The position numbers and the translations under genes are program-made. A stretch of 64,000 bases of DNA from Clostridia bacterium (lineage in GTDB: Bacteria; Bacillota; Clostridia; Christensenellales; Borkfalkiaceae). The stretch covers positions 450,848 through 514,847 of the forward strand of contig JAGAIP010000003.1 in NCBI GenBank assembly GCA_017626495.1. The letters run 5' to 3'. This document shows, piece after piece, positions 17,500 to 26,416 of the stretch (position 1 is the first letter of the stretch; every line of letters starts with the position of its first letter). The notes under the pieces were generated by a model. It was not told the DNA's origin. It saw only the letters and a program-made list of their open reading frames with translations, and searched no databases.

Positions 17500-18885
17500 T
17501 CAGTTTACCGTTTCTTTCATGGAAAGAATATCTTTTCGGCACGTCCTTTTGAGCATAACGAGCGCAACGGCGGCTGTGAGAAACTCGGCGACGGGAAAGG
17601 AGATCCAAACGTACAACTCCGGTCGATTCGTCAGCGTAAACAGATAGACGAGCGGAAACACAAACGCGACGAGGCGCAAAAATGCGAGGACGAGCGGTTG
17701 CACGGAGTGACGCAACGCCTGAAAACCCCCCTGCGCGCCTACGCTCAGTCCCATGAACGCATATCCGATTGCGCCGATTCTGATCGCATACACGACGCTT
17801 TGCATGACGTTCTCGTTTGCCTCCCCTCCCGCGAGGGCAAACAGGGCGGCAAGCGGCTCTGCAAAAAACTCGAATACGATTGTAATGAAAAGCGCCACGG
17901 TCAAAGACATGACCATTCCTTGTTTTACACAGTCCTCGGAGCGACGCCGATCCCGCATGCCGTAGTTGAAAGAAAGAACGGTGATGACGGTATTCGAAAC
18001 GCCAAACAAAGCGAACAAGGAGAACTGCATAATTTTATAATAGATTCCGAAGCTTCCCTGCAACAAGGGCGCGTTTTCATCCGTTCCGAGAATGAGATTC
18101 GTTCCAAGCATCATCACGGACAGAAGTCCCTGCATGATCGCCGCAGACCAACCGATGGCATAGATTTCCCCGATGAGTTTACCGTTCGGTTTCATGCTCG
18201 CAACTGTATTTTTGATTTCACGGTTGGTAAAATAATGGAACGCCATGGCAACGAGCAGGGACAAAATCTGTCCGATAACGGTCGCCCACGCCGCGCCCGC
18301 AACCCCCATTTTGCAAGGGTAAATGAACACATAGTCCAGTATGACGTTTGCGGCGGCGCCTGCAATCTGAGAAATTGCAGAATATGCCGTCTTGCCCGTC
18401 GCCTGTAAAAACCGTTCGAAAATGGTGAATCCGATTCCGCCGAAGGAGCAACAACAGATGGAAAGATACTGCGTTCCCATTTCGATTACCTCGGCGTCTC
18501 CGTTTGCCTGAAAGGAAATAAACCCTCTCGCACCGAACGATCCGAACAGCAGGAATACGGCGTAGATACATACGCCCAGAAAAATTCCGTTGCCTACGGT
18601 GTCGCTCGCTTTTTTTCGGTTCCCCTCTCCGAGCGAACGCGAAAGCACGGCGTTGATACCGACGCCCGTGCCTACGCCGATCGCGATGATCAACAGCTGA
18701 ATAGGAAACGCATAGGTCAAAGCCAGATTGCCGTTGAATCCGCTCTCCCCCATATTAATGACGAACGCCGTATCGACGATGTTATAGACCGCCTGCAATA
18801 CCATGGACAAAATCATGGATAACCCGAGACTCCAAAGGAGACTTGCAATCGGTTTCGTTGCAAGTTTGTTTGTTTCTTTTTGCAT
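17500..18885 (-). CDS. MATE-family multidrug/Na+ (or H+) exporter
   Basis: 461 residues with about 12 membrane segments in two homologous halves. It begins with the MATE pattern KLATKPIASLLWSLGLSMIL followed by VDTAFVINMGESG, and GVGTGVGINAVLSRSLGEGNRKKA is the conserved loop of the family. Such proteins extrude drugs or metabolites by ion antiport. AGAGG precedes the ATG. The 66-nt leader contains a 13-codon frame and a terminator (18896-18937), which suggests induction by an inhibitor that stalls ribosomes. The substrate cannot be told. Confidence 0.94.
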   Translation of the reverse strand: MQKETNKLATKPIASLLWSLGLSMILSMVLQAVYNIVDTAFVINMGESGFNGNLALTYAFPIQLLIIAIGVGTGVGINAVLSRSLGEGNRKKASDTVGNGIFLGVCIYAVFLLFGSFGARGFISFQANGDAEVIEMGTQYLSICCCSFGGIGFTIFERFLQATGKTAYSAISQIAGAAANVILDYVFIYPCKMGVAGAAWATVIGQILSLLVAMAFHYFTNREIKNTVASMKPNGKLIGEIYAIGWSAAIMQGLLSVMMLGTNLILGTDENAPLLQGSFGIYYKIMQFSLFALFGVSNTVITVLSFNYGMRDRRRSEDCVKQGMVMSLTVALFITIVFEFFAEPLAALFALAGGEANENVMQSVVYAIRIGAIGYAFMGLSVGAQGGFQALRHSVQPLVLAFLRLVAFVFPLVYLFTLTNRPELYVWISFPVAEFLTAAVALVMLKRTCRKDILSMKETVN

Positions 18886-18895
18886 TGTTTACCTC

Positions 18896-18937
18896 TCAAA
18901 ATAAAAAAATAAGCCCGAACAAGTCGGACTTACGCAT
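18896..18937 (-). promoter_or_regulatory. Leader mini-ORF overlapping an intrinsic terminator (candidate attenuator of the MATE gene)
   Basis: On the minus strand a 13-codon frame, MRKSDLFGLIFLF, ends just before the MATE ribosome site. Its codons 3-9 form an 8-bp hairpin (AAGTCCGA / TCGGGCTT), and its last codons are the T7-A-T4 tract of a terminator. Translation and termination are therefore mutually exclusive on the same stretch. The mini-ORF lacks a clear Shine-Dalgarno, and its start is about 15 nt from the predicted transcript start. Confidence 0.5.
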
Positions 18938-18958
18938 CAATGCTACGCACTTGGAACT

Positions 18959-18987
18959 AGTATATCAGTTTTTTCAAAAAAAGTCAA
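18959..18987 (-). promoter_or_regulatory. Promoter of the MATE gene
   Basis: Minus strand TTGACT (18982-18987), 17 bp, TATACT (18959-18964). Confidence 0.75.
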
Positions 18988-19005
18988 ACTACAAATCCGA
19001 TTTTT

Positions 19006-20532
19006 TTACAGCACTGCGACGAGAAAATCAAGTCTCTTCGTCAGCCAGGCATGAAGAAATTCGTACTGACCATATAACGTTTTATAGGAAAGCACTTCCT
19101 TGGTCTCCATAAAATTGAGCCAGAAATTCGGATCTTCCCTAAACATATCCCAGCGCAGGTTATTCTTCTCGATTTCTTCACGATAGACGCGATAAATCCC
19201 GTTCGGATTGTCGGGATCGACGAGACGCAACGTCTCGCGGAGCCTCGGCTCTACCTCGACGATACGCTCGTGCACGCGCATTCTGAACTCCTCACGGTTC
19301 ATGAGCTGACAGTACCACCAACTATACGATCTCACGTACAATCCCTCGTCGGCAGGACACGTTTCCTCATTGCCCATGGCATAGTTCATATGTCCTCCGG
19401 CAAGGTCGTAATCCCAGACAGGCCCCGAATACAGTTTTCCTCCCTCTTTTTTATACAGGAAGAAACTGAATGCACCGGAATCGAGATTTCCCATCCACTC
19501 ATTGATGATATAAGTATCCACGAAGGAATCTACGTCGATCGCCTCGCAGACGGAGTTCCACGTTCCGTACAGCACGCGCAGGCAACACGAATAGATATAC
19601 GTTTCGATATAGGAAAGAAAGGGAGCGAGCTCTTCATCCGTAGCCGATTCGGGAGATTTGAGCTCGTAACACAGATCGTACAGCTCGAAGAACGGCGCGT
19701 TCGGATCCGTCTCCTTGATTCGGTTGTTGATTTCAAGGAGATACCCCGTATCCACGTCGGACGTGTCTTTACCGATCTCCACGCGTCCCTCTCCCACGTC
19801 GATCTTATCGCAGAGAAGATACACTCCCTCGTAACTTCCGTTGATCCGGACCTCTACAAACTCGTGCATGGTCGTGTACTCGATATAATCGAGCGTTTCG
19901 GACAGCTCATACGCAAAGAAATTTCGAGCCATGGTTCGGTCGAACTGGTTTGCGATGAGCGTATAGCTTTTACACTCCTTTGCGCCGAGCAGGGAAATTT
20001 TCTGGTCGAACTTCAATCGGTAGGATTTCTTTTCGGCGAAATAATAAGAGGTGAAACCGCGACACTTGATCTTCGCCGCTCTTTCGTCAAAGGTATGGGT
20101 GAATCTTCCGTCCAGCGATACGATGCAGGAGAGATATTCCTCTTTGGACGTGACGGCTTTTGCTTCTTCCGTGTAGATATGCACGATCGGCAACACCACG
20201 TCGCAGGAAAAGAGCTGACGGAGCGTACTGTCCTGCGTAGCGCGATAAGTAATCTTTCGTTCCGTTTCGCCCGTCTCCCAGCCAAGGAAGGCATATCCCT
20301 CCGCCGAGAAGGTAACGGGCAGTTCGCAATCCGTATCTTTTTTTACGGTCACTTGATATTCGTCCAACAGTTCGTCTCCGCTGACCGCCTGCACGGTGAT
20401 CGTGCAAAAATCGCTCGCATCGGGCTCTTGCGGTTCTTCCCGTTTTTCAACCCACTCCCAAATCAGAAAGGCGGTTGCCATTCCGATCAGAATGAGACCG
20501 AACATAACCGCCAAAGCATTTTTTTTCTTCAT
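19006..20532 (-). CDS. CotH-family protein with an N-terminal membrane anchor
   Basis: 508 residues from ATG 20530-20532. One N-terminal membrane segment (about residues 5-24, NALAVMFGLILIGMATAFLI), then a small repeat-like domain (about 45-110), then the CotH domain (about 135-490). Visible are KIKCRGFTSYYFAEKKSYRLKF-type core, ANQFDRTMARNFFAYELS and PVWDYDLAGG. In Bacillus, CotH is an atypical kinase that phosphorylates spore-coat proteins; other relatives are surface proteins of unknown use. The anchor suggests an extracytoplasmic location. It lies 32 bp downstream of a response regulator and may belong to its operon. Confidence 0.85.
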   Translation of the reverse strand: MKKKNALAVMFGLILIGMATAFLIWEWVEKREEPQEPDASDFCTITVQAVSGDELLDEYQVTVKKDTDCELPVTFSAEGYAFLGWETGETERKITYRATQDSTLRQLFSCDVVLPIVHIYTEEAKAVTSKEEYLSCIVSLDGRFTHTFDERAAKIKCRGFTSYYFAEKKSYRLKFDQKISLLGAKECKSYTLIANQFDRTMARNFFAYELSETLDYIEYTTMHEFVEVRINGSYEGVYLLCDKIDVGEGRVEIGKDTSDVDTGYLLEINNRIKETDPNAPFFELYDLCYELKSPESATDEELAPFLSYIETYIYSCCLRVLYGTWNSVCEAIDVDSFVDTYIINEWMGNLDSGAFSFFLYKKEGGKLYSGPVWDYDLAGGHMNYAMGNEETCPADEGLYVRSYSWWYCQLMNREEFRMRVHERIVEVEPRLRETLRLVDPDNPNGIYRVYREEIEKNNLRWDMFREDPNFWLNFMETKEVLSYKTLYGQYEFLHAWLTKRLDFLVAVL

Positions 20533-20564
20533 ATCTTTTGTTCCGCAAAGAAGGGATTGCCTTC

Positions 20565-21209
20565 TTAAAAAATCTTTTTCATTTGTTCGACCGCGGAGAG
20601 ACGGGAGTCGCATCCGAGCTTCATATAGATGGCGGAAATATAGTTTCTTGCCGTTCCGTCCGTCAGTTTCAGAGCCGACGCAATCTGCCTGTTGGTAAAG
20701 CCGTCGTAAATCATGAGCGCGATCTCAACCTCTCTGTCCGAGAGAGCGAACGCCTTTTTCAGCTTGATTTGCTTATCGTTCGTAACCATTTTTGCTGCGG
20801 AGACGATTTTTCTTGCAATTTTCGAAGGAAGAATGGTATCTCCGGCATAGGCATTTTTGATCGCCTCGATGAGCGCCTCTCCCCCGATGTCTTTGAGAAG
20901 ATAACCGCTTGCGCCGTTGTTGATGGCGTCGAGGATATAATCGCTGTCGTCAAACGTGGTGAGAATGAGCACCTTTACGGAAGGATCTATCTCCTTGATC
21001 TGTTTGGTCGCGATGACGCCGTTCATATTCGGCATGCGAATATCCATCAGCACGACATCGATCTTCGTTTGCTTGAATAGTTCAAGCGCGCGAATACCGT
21101 CGCAGGCAATATCGACGACCTCGATCGACTCGTCCGATTCGATAACGCTCTTGATTCCTTCCGCCAAGAGTTTCTGATCATCCGTGATGAGCACTCTGAT
21201 TTTGTTCAT
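20565..21209 (-). CDS. NarL/FixJ-family response regulator
   Basis: 214 residues. Receiver domain with the acidic pocket Asp10/Asp11, phospho-acceptor Asp56 (VVLMDIRMP), and a conserved lysine after LILTTFDDSDY. A LuxR-type C-terminal helix-turn-helix follows (about 150-210: LSDREVEIALMIYDGFTNRQ and what follows). AAAGGAGG precedes the start, which lies 32 bp inside the kinase gene. Cognate partner of that kinase by position. Confidence 0.95.
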   Translation of the reverse strand: MNKIRVLITDDQKLLAEGIKSVIESDESIEVVDIACDGIRALELFKQTKIDVVLMDIRMPNMNGVIATKQIKEIDPSVKVLILTTFDDSDYILDAINNGASGYLLKDIGGEALIEAIKNAYAGDTILPSKIARKIVSAAKMVTNDKQIKLKKAFALSDREVEIALMIYDGFTNRQIASALKLTDGTARNYISAIYMKLGCDSRLSAVEQMKKIF

Positions 21210-22440
21210 TCTCTGCCTCCTTTTGTTTTACGGGGAGCATGACGGTAATTTCAAACCCCTCGTCTACCTGAGAGGAAAACCTCGCGATTCCCCCGAGCGC
21301 CTCCGCTCTCTTTTTCATCCCCGTCAACCCGAATCCTTCTTTGATCTGCGACGTCTCGATTCCCGATCCGTTATCCGAAAGGGTAAAGGTGACGGTGTAT
21401 TCATCCTGTTTGAGTTCCACCAAAAATGCAGTGGCTCCGCCGTGCCGCATTCCGTTGGAAAGCCCCTCTTTGAGCGTATTGCAGAGGAAAACAGCCTTTT
21501 CCTCTTCGATCTTCACGTCCTCGATGTCCGCGCGGATCGCCACGTCCGTCCCGTTTGACGTATCGAGCACGATGCGTTCCATGAGATCTTTCAAGCTTTG
21601 CCCGTTCATTCTGCCCGAAAGCAGATGAACGCTCGAACGGAGCTCTTCCAAGGCGTTCTTCGCTTGCAGATTTGCCGCGACGATCTTCTTCTTTGCCTCA
21701 GCGGGATTTTTATCGATGCATAGCCGAGCCGCCTCCGTCTGCATGATGACGGTTGTGATGGAATGCCCCGCCGTGTCGTGAATATCCTTTGCGATCTTCT
21801 GTCTCTCTTCGATTGCGGTCGTCTCCGCAAGCTTTTCGTACGCCTCCTGCAAGTTCGCGTTCGCCTTGTCGAGATCGTCGATGAGCTTCGCAAATTCGTC
21901 GTTCTTCTGATATAGCTTGACGGAAAGCGTCATGATCGCAAAATGAATGAGAATGACGAGCATATCGTTCATAACGCTCGAATAGAACGCAATATCGAAT
22001 ACGCTGTCAAAGAGAATGACGGACGTTACTCTGAGTACGACGTAGAGAAGCTCCCATGTAAAAAACATGACGAAATTTCCCTTCGTGTCATAGCTCGAAA
22101 GATAAAATTCGCTCAGGACGACCATACAGATGGTCGCAACGAGATTCGTACCCGTAACGAGCGCCAAAACGAGGAGTCCGATGAAGTCGATGACGTAGCA
22201 ACCGATCTTGTGCTTGAACTCCTTGATCGCAAACGTCTTGACGGCATTGACTGCAATCATGACGGCGCTTACGCCGACGACGCTCCAAAACGCGAGATCG
22301 ACTCCCCTCTCGTGCGCGTCTACGATGAGCACGCATTCCAGCACGATAAGCAGGACGAAAACGCCTATTTTGGCGAGAAAGAGCATTCTCTCCCTCTGCG
22401 CAAAGAATTTTGTATATTTATCCAGCCTTATGCGAGCCAT
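21178..22440 (-). CDS. Sensor histidine kinase, DesK/NarX-like (HisKA_3)
   Basis: 420 residues from the ATG at 22438-22440. About six N-terminal membrane segments (residues ~20-185) with very short loops, a coiled coil (~185-215), and a HisKA_3 dimerisation domain with the phospho-acceptor in IAKDIHDTAGHSITT. The C-terminal ATPase domain shows the N-box EGLSNGMRHGG and G-boxes DNGSGIE and GFGLTGMKKRAE. With no outer sensor domain it likely senses membrane or bilayer state (inference from DesK/LiaS relatives). It overlaps gltX upstream by 13 bp. Confidence 0.93.
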   Translation of the reverse strand: MARIRLDKYTKFFAQRERMLFLAKIGVFVLLIVLECVLIVDAHERGVDLAFWSVVGVSAVMIAVNAVKTFAIKEFKHKIGCYVIDFIGLLVLALVTGTNLVATICMVVLSEFYLSSYDTKGNFVMFFTWELLYVVLRVTSVILFDSVFDIAFYSSVMNDMLVILIHFAIMTLSVKLYQKNDEFAKLIDDLDKANANLQEAYEKLAETTAIEERQKIAKDIHDTAGHSITTVIMQTEAARLCIDKNPAEAKKKIVAANLQAKNALEELRSSVHLLSGRMNGQSLKDLMERIVLDTSNGTDVAIRADIEDVKIEEEKAVFLCNTLKEGLSNGMRHGGATAFLVELKQDEYTVTFTLSDNGSGIETSQIKEGFGLTGMKKRAEALGGIARFSSQVDEGFEITVMLPVKQKEAENEQNQSAHHG

Positions 22441-23882
22441 GCGATTGCCTGATCGAGCCTTGCAAGCGTTCTTTCCTTGCCGAGAAGCTCCGCCATTTCG
22501 CTTGCGCCGCCCGGCGTTACTGCCGTACCCGTGATCGCGATGCGCAGACACCAGAGAACCTGTCCGTTCTTCACGCCGTTCTCCGCCGCAAACGCGACGA
22601 GCTTTTCATAGAGCGCGGCGTTGGAATAGTCGTCCCAACCCTCCATTGCAAGGCGAAGTTTGGGAAGAATCGTTCGAGCCGCGTCGGCATTGCACTTCTG
22701 TTTTTTGTTGTCGTAGAGCGAGGGAGCGAAGGGCCCGAACGATTCGAGGAACGAAATCTTTTCGGGAATATCGCCGAACGTTTCGATTCTCGTTTTCAAG
22801 AGCTTGCAAAGAAGGTTCAGATCGTACTTTCCGTACGCTTCCGTCTTTGCAAAGAAGGGCTCTGCTCTGCGTAAAAACTCGTCTTCCGACATATCCTTCA
22901 TATATTCGCCCGAAAGCCAGCGAAGCTTCGCCTCGTCATAGATGGAGGGAGATTTGGAAAGTCCGTCTACGGAGAATTTCTCCGCCATCTCGGCAAGCGT
23001 CATCTTTTCGGAATTATCCTTAGGCGCCCAACCGAGCAGGGCGATGTAGTTCAAAATCGCCTCTTTGACGTATCCCTTTGCCACGAGATCCTGATAGCTC
23101 GCGTCTCCGTTTCTCTTGGAAAGCTTGTGCTGCGCGTCCTTCATGACGGGAGAAAGGTGCATATAGTGCGGTCTCTCCCAACCGAACGCGTCGTACATGA
23201 GGTTATATTTGGGCGTAGAGGAGAGATATTCCACGCCGCGAATGACGTAGTTGATGCGCATGAGGTGGTCGTCCACGACGTTTGCGAAATTGTAGGTGGG
23301 CATACCGTCGCTCTTGATGAGAATGCCGTCCTCCATATCCTTATAATCGACGCTCACTTCGCCGAATACCATGTCTTCGTACGTTCCCTTGCCCTCTGCC
23401 GGAATGTTCTGACGGATAACGAAGGGAATTCCCGCTTTCAGATTTGCCTCGATCTCTTCCTGCGTGAGGGAAAGGCAATGTTTATCGTATCTCGTAACGC
23501 CGTTGGAATCGGAAACGGACGTATCTTTCATAGATGCGAGCCGTTCGGGCGTGCAGAAACAATAGTACGCAGCGCCTTTTTCGATGAGCTTTTTTGCGTA
23601 CTCCATGTAAATTTCTTTTCGCTCGCTCTGCATATACGGCCCGTAATCGCCTCCCTTATCGGGCCCTTCCGAATAGGTGATGCCTGCGTCCGCAAGCGTA
23701 TCGTAGATGATCTGAACGGCGCCGTCGACGTATCTGTTCTGATCGGTATCCTCGATACGGAGAATAAAGTCTCCTCCGTTCTTTACGGCGAAGAGGTAAC
23801 CGTACAGGGCGGAACGCAAATTTCCGATGTGCATATATCCCGTGGGGCTGGGTGCGAATCTCGTTCTGACTTTCTCAGACAT
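22428..23882 (-). CDS. gltX: Glutamyl-tRNA synthetase
   Basis: Charges tRNA-Glu, and in many Firmicutes also tRNA-Gln, which is then amidated. 484 residues, class I synthetase. HIGH-type motif is PSPTGYMHIGNLRSAL, and KMSKS-type is KLSKRNG. The start has CGGAGGAAATT before ATG. Confidence 0.97.
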   Translation of the reverse strand: MSEKVRTRFAPSPTGYMHIGNLRSALYGYLFAVKNGGDFILRIEDTDQNRYVDGAVQIIYDTLADAGITYSEGPDKGGDYGPYMQSERKEIYMEYAKKLIEKGAAYYCFCTPERLASMKDTSVSDSNGVTRYDKHCLSLTQEEIEANLKAGIPFVIRQNIPAEGKGTYEDMVFGEVSVDYKDMEDGILIKSDGMPTYNFANVVDDHLMRINYVIRGVEYLSSTPKYNLMYDAFGWERPHYMHLSPVMKDAQHKLSKRNGDASYQDLVAKGYVKEAILNYIALLGWAPKDNSEKMTLAEMAEKFSVDGLSKSPSIYDEAKLRWLSGEYMKDMSEDEFLRRAEPFFAKTEAYGKYDLNLLCKLLKTRIETFGDIPEKISFLESFGPFAPSLYDNKKQKCNADAARTILPKLRLAMEGWDDYSNAALYEKLVAFAAENGVKNGQVLWCLRIAITGTAVTPGGASEMAELLGKERTLARLDQAIAWLA

Positions 23883-23986
23883 AATTTCCTCCGAAAAATT
23901 TCAAAATTCTATACGCAAACATTTTACCATAAATCTGAAAAAGTGTATAATGTTTTTGAATAGAAAATCAAAAATCAGGTGTAAAA

Positions 23987-25204
23987 ATGGAAAAATATTT
24001 TAACGAAATCGTACGTCATATCAGTGAAATCGTCAAATTCGACTCTTCCCTTTCCCCCCGAATCGGAGATATGCCCTTCGGCAAAGGAGCAAAGGATTCC
24101 CTCGACTACTTCCTCGACCTTGCGAAAAAGTTCGGATTCGAGACGCGCAACTACGATAACTACGTCGGCGAAGTCATATTCGGAGAGGGCGAAGAGATCG
24201 CCATTCTCGCTCACCTCGACGTCGTACCCGCGACGGGCGCATGGGAGCACGAGCCGTTCGGCGGCGAGATCGACGCCGACCGTATCTGGGGCAGAGGCAC
24301 GACGGACGACAAAGGACCTGCAATCATCTGTCTTTTCTGCCTGAAAGCGCTCAAAGACGAAGGATTTCAGCCGAACAAAAAGATCAAGCTCATCGTCGGT
24401 TGTAACGAGGAAAGCGGTTGGAAGTGCATCGAGCACTACAACAAGGTCGCGCATATGCCCGAAATCGGTTTTTCTCCCGACGCAAATTTCCCCGTCATTT
24501 ATGCCGAAAAGGGCATCTTGCACTATACCGTTTCCTACAAGATCGAGAACGCTCCCTTCACCGACTTGCACGGCGGTATCGCGGCGAACGCCGTCTGCGA
24601 CAGGTGCGAGGCGACCATGAACGGAGAAAAGACCGTCGCGCTCGGTAAATCCGCGCATGCGTCCATGCCCCACCTCGGAGACAACGCCATTTTGAAACTT
24701 TTGAAACGATTCGACCATCCGACGACGAATCTCATCGTAAAAGAACTCTTCGAAGAGAGCTACGGCATTCGCGAAATGCACGACGAGACGGGAAACCTCA
24801 CCATGTCGCCCGACGTCGTAAGTTACGAAAACGGCGCGCTTACTTTTACCGTGGACGTTCGCTATCCCTCCACCCATTCTTTTGAAGAGGTGAAATCTTA
24901 CCTCGACAAACTGAGCGGAGATGTAAAAATTCTGAGCCATCAACCGCCCCTCTTCAACGACAAAAACAGTTATCTCATCTCCACCCTCACGAGACTTTAC
25001 AACGAGGAAATCGGAGAGAACGTCGCCCCCCTCGCCATCGGCGGAGGAACGTACGCGAGAGCGCTCAAATGCGGCGCGGGATTCGGGCCCGAACTGCCCG
25101 GAGAGGACTATCACATTCACGAGCCGAACGAATTTATTTCCTTCAAGGCGATTCGTTTCTGCATGAATCTCTACCATAAGACGATTCGGGAATTGAGCAA
25201 ATAA
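23987..25204 (+). CDS. M20-family dipeptidase, PepV/Sapep-like
   Basis: Cytosolic zinc dipeptidase. 405 residues, somewhat shorter than the usual ~460. Metal and catalytic motifs in order: AHLDVVPATGAWEHEPF (first His ligand and Asp), GRGTTDDKGP (bridging Asp), GCNEESGWKC (catalytic Glu and Glu ligand), GFSPDANFPV (Asp ligand), and a final His in GEDYHIHEPNE. AGGTG precedes the start. TATAAT at 23946-23951 is a likely -10 with a poor -35. Function in peptide nitrogen recycling is inferred from the family. Confidence 0.92.
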   Translation: MEKYFNEIVRHISEIVKFDSSLSPRIGDMPFGKGAKDSLDYFLDLAKKFGFETRNYDNYVGEVIFGEGEEIAILAHLDVVPATGAWEHEPFGGEIDADRIWGRGTTDDKGPAIICLFCLKALKDEGFQPNKKIKLIVGCNEESGWKCIEHYNKVAHMPEIGFSPDANFPVIYAEKGILHYTVSYKIENAPFTDLHGGIAANAVCDRCEATMNGEKTVALGKSAHASMPHLGDNAILKLLKRFDHPTTNLIVKELFEESYGIREMHDETGNLTMSPDVVSYENGALTFTVDVRYPSTHSFEEVKSYLDKLSGDVKILSHQPPLFNDKNSYLISTLTRLYNEEIGENVAPLAIGGGTYARALKCGAGFGPELPGEDYHIHEPNEFISFKAIRFCMNLYHKTIRELSK

Positions 25205-25219
25205 AAAATCTCCGCCAAG

Positions 25220-25408
25220 TGATATGCACCCAAAAGTTAAACTGATATGCACCCCAAAAGTTAGGCACATTTGGAGGTGCATATTTTTATGAAAAAAAGG
25301 ACAAAAGAAAGGAAAGGTTATAGCGGAGAATTTAAGATACATGTTATAATAGACATGCGTGAAAACCATTTGGCATATAGAGAAACGGTAAGAAAGCATT
25401 GGAATACC
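25220..25408 (+). mobile_element. IS3-family remnant: duplicated left end and start of orfA
   Basis: TGATATGCACCCAAAAGTTA occurs at 25220-25239 and again, with one extra C, at 25243-25263, like two abutted IS ends. GGAGGTG and an ATG at 25290 open a frame of about 39 residues (MKKRTKERKGYSGEFK, IDMRENHLAYRETVRKHW) that matches the first helices of IS3-type orfA transposases. The match stops near 25405, where sequence jumps into the ABC-transporter fragment. No orfB or right end is present. Confidence 0.7.
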
Positions 25409-25534
25409 CTCGTCCACGATCTTGTTCATGCAAAAGGGCAAAAACAGAGACGCGAGCGCGGACGCGAGGTCGAGCACAGCCATCGCCGCCATTCTGCCTC
25501 GGTACGGCTTTAAGTAGTGTAAAAGAAATTTCAT
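25409..25534 (-). pseudogene. 5' fragment of an ABC exporter gene, cut by the IS remnant
   Basis: Starting at ATG 25532-25534 with a GAGGATACC ribosome site, about 42 residues read as the first membrane segment of an MsbA/LmrA-type ABC exporter (MKFLLHYLKPYRGRMAAMAV ... FLPFCMNKIVDEGI). The frame then runs into IS DNA. The transmembrane core and the nucleotide-binding domain are missing, so no working transporter remains. Confidence 0.75.
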
Positions 25535-25743
25535 GGTATCCTCAATAAAAAAGTCCGTTTTGCATGCGCAAAACGGACGGATACCCAAAAAGACCCCCGA
25601 AAAGGCGCCTGGCTATCCTCTGTAAAACCGTTTTTTGCGTGCAAAACAATACGGAAGCGTTCTTCCGTTCGCTGCAAAACAAAATAACAAATCTTACAAA
25701 TTTATGATAGACATTCTCCTACCTCTTCGGCTTTATTTTTTTC
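25535..25743 (-). promoter_or_regulatory. Leader of the lost ABC exporter: mini-ORF plus terminator
   Basis: A roughly 200-nt leader on the minus strand. Near its 5' end is a 6-codon frame, MSIINL (25694-25714), with an AGAGG/AGGAG ribosome site. A structured middle (GGATAGCC pairing imperfectly with GGGTATCC) follows. Last comes the stem GTCCGTTTTGC / GCAAAACGGAC and a T6 run, directly before the exporter ribosome site. The design matches ribosome-mediated attenuation of drug-exporter genes such as bmrCD. Confidence 0.5.
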
Positions 25744-25772
25744 ATTATAGCACGGCGAAATATATTCGTCAA
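25744..25772 (-). promoter_or_regulatory. Promoter of the ABC-exporter leader
   Basis: Minus strand TTGACG (25767-25772), 17 bp, TATAAT (25744-25749). Confidence 0.75.
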
Positions 25773-25777
25773 ACGAT

Positions 25778-26014
25778 TTATACGGTAATTTTGACCGTTG
25801 CGCCTTCTTTCGGCGAGACGACTTCGACAAGGACGAACTTACCGTTCTTCTTCCTGTACGCTTTGAGCGCCTTGACGAGCGGAACGATTTGGCTCGGATC
25901 GGGAACCTGATCGTTGTATTTTCTTCCGATGCGAAGTCCGAGCCGCACCGCCCAGATCCAAAGCGGAATCCAAAGGCAAAACCGACGGTTCTCCGCCTTT
26001 ACGTATAGTTTCAT
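25778..26014 (-). CDS. Small membrane-anchored protein, function unknown
   Basis: 78 residues, with a hydrophobic segment at about 12-30 (FCLWIPLWIWAVRLGLRIG) and a basic C-terminal domain rich in beta-prone residues. Its ATG directly follows the stop of the upstream regulator remnant (TAA-ATG), so it was translated with it. I recognise no family beyond its habit of following XRE-SHOCT-type regulators. Confidence 0.55.
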   Translation of the reverse strand: MKLYVKAENRRFCLWIPLWIWAVRLGLRIGRKYNDQVPDPSQIVPLVKALKAYRKKNGKFVLVEVVSPKEGATVKITV

Positions 26015-26411
26015 TTATTCCACCCAGATGGATACGTTCGCATCGCCCGATTCGACTTCGACGATCTTACCCATGACGCCCATACTGACCATGGCTACGA
26101 TCTGTTTGAAATCGATCCCTTTGAGCGCGTTTCCTTTTCCGTTCGTCATCATATCCATCAGCGAATCGTTTTCCGCAAGCATGGTGAGAATGGCGACGGG
26201 AAGGTTGACTCTGACTTTATCCCCTTCCGCAGTATCTACGATGACGCGCAGGAGCATTTTGCTCGTGTCCATTCCCTCGGGATCGACGAGTTTCGTTTCC
26301 GGTTCTTCGCCGAGCAGTTCCCCCACCGTAATTCTGAGCGCATGCGCCAGAGGTTTCAACAGCGTGATATCGGGATACGCCTCGTCTCGTTCCCATTTGG
26401 AAACGGCGAAC
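26015..26411 (-). pseudogene. XRE-type regulator lacking its first HTH helices
   Basis: The frame reads AVSKWERDEAYPDITLL, the end of a standard helix-turn-helix domain, then ALRITVGELLGEE, then a C-terminal domain of about 85 residues. Upstream it runs straight into the end of the NUDIX gene at about 26411-26416; the ~30 residues that should carry helices 1-3 and the start codon are gone. A protein from ATG 26357-26359 (114 residues, without DNA-binding) could still be made. Confidence 0.6.
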
Positions 26412-26416
26412 CGAAT

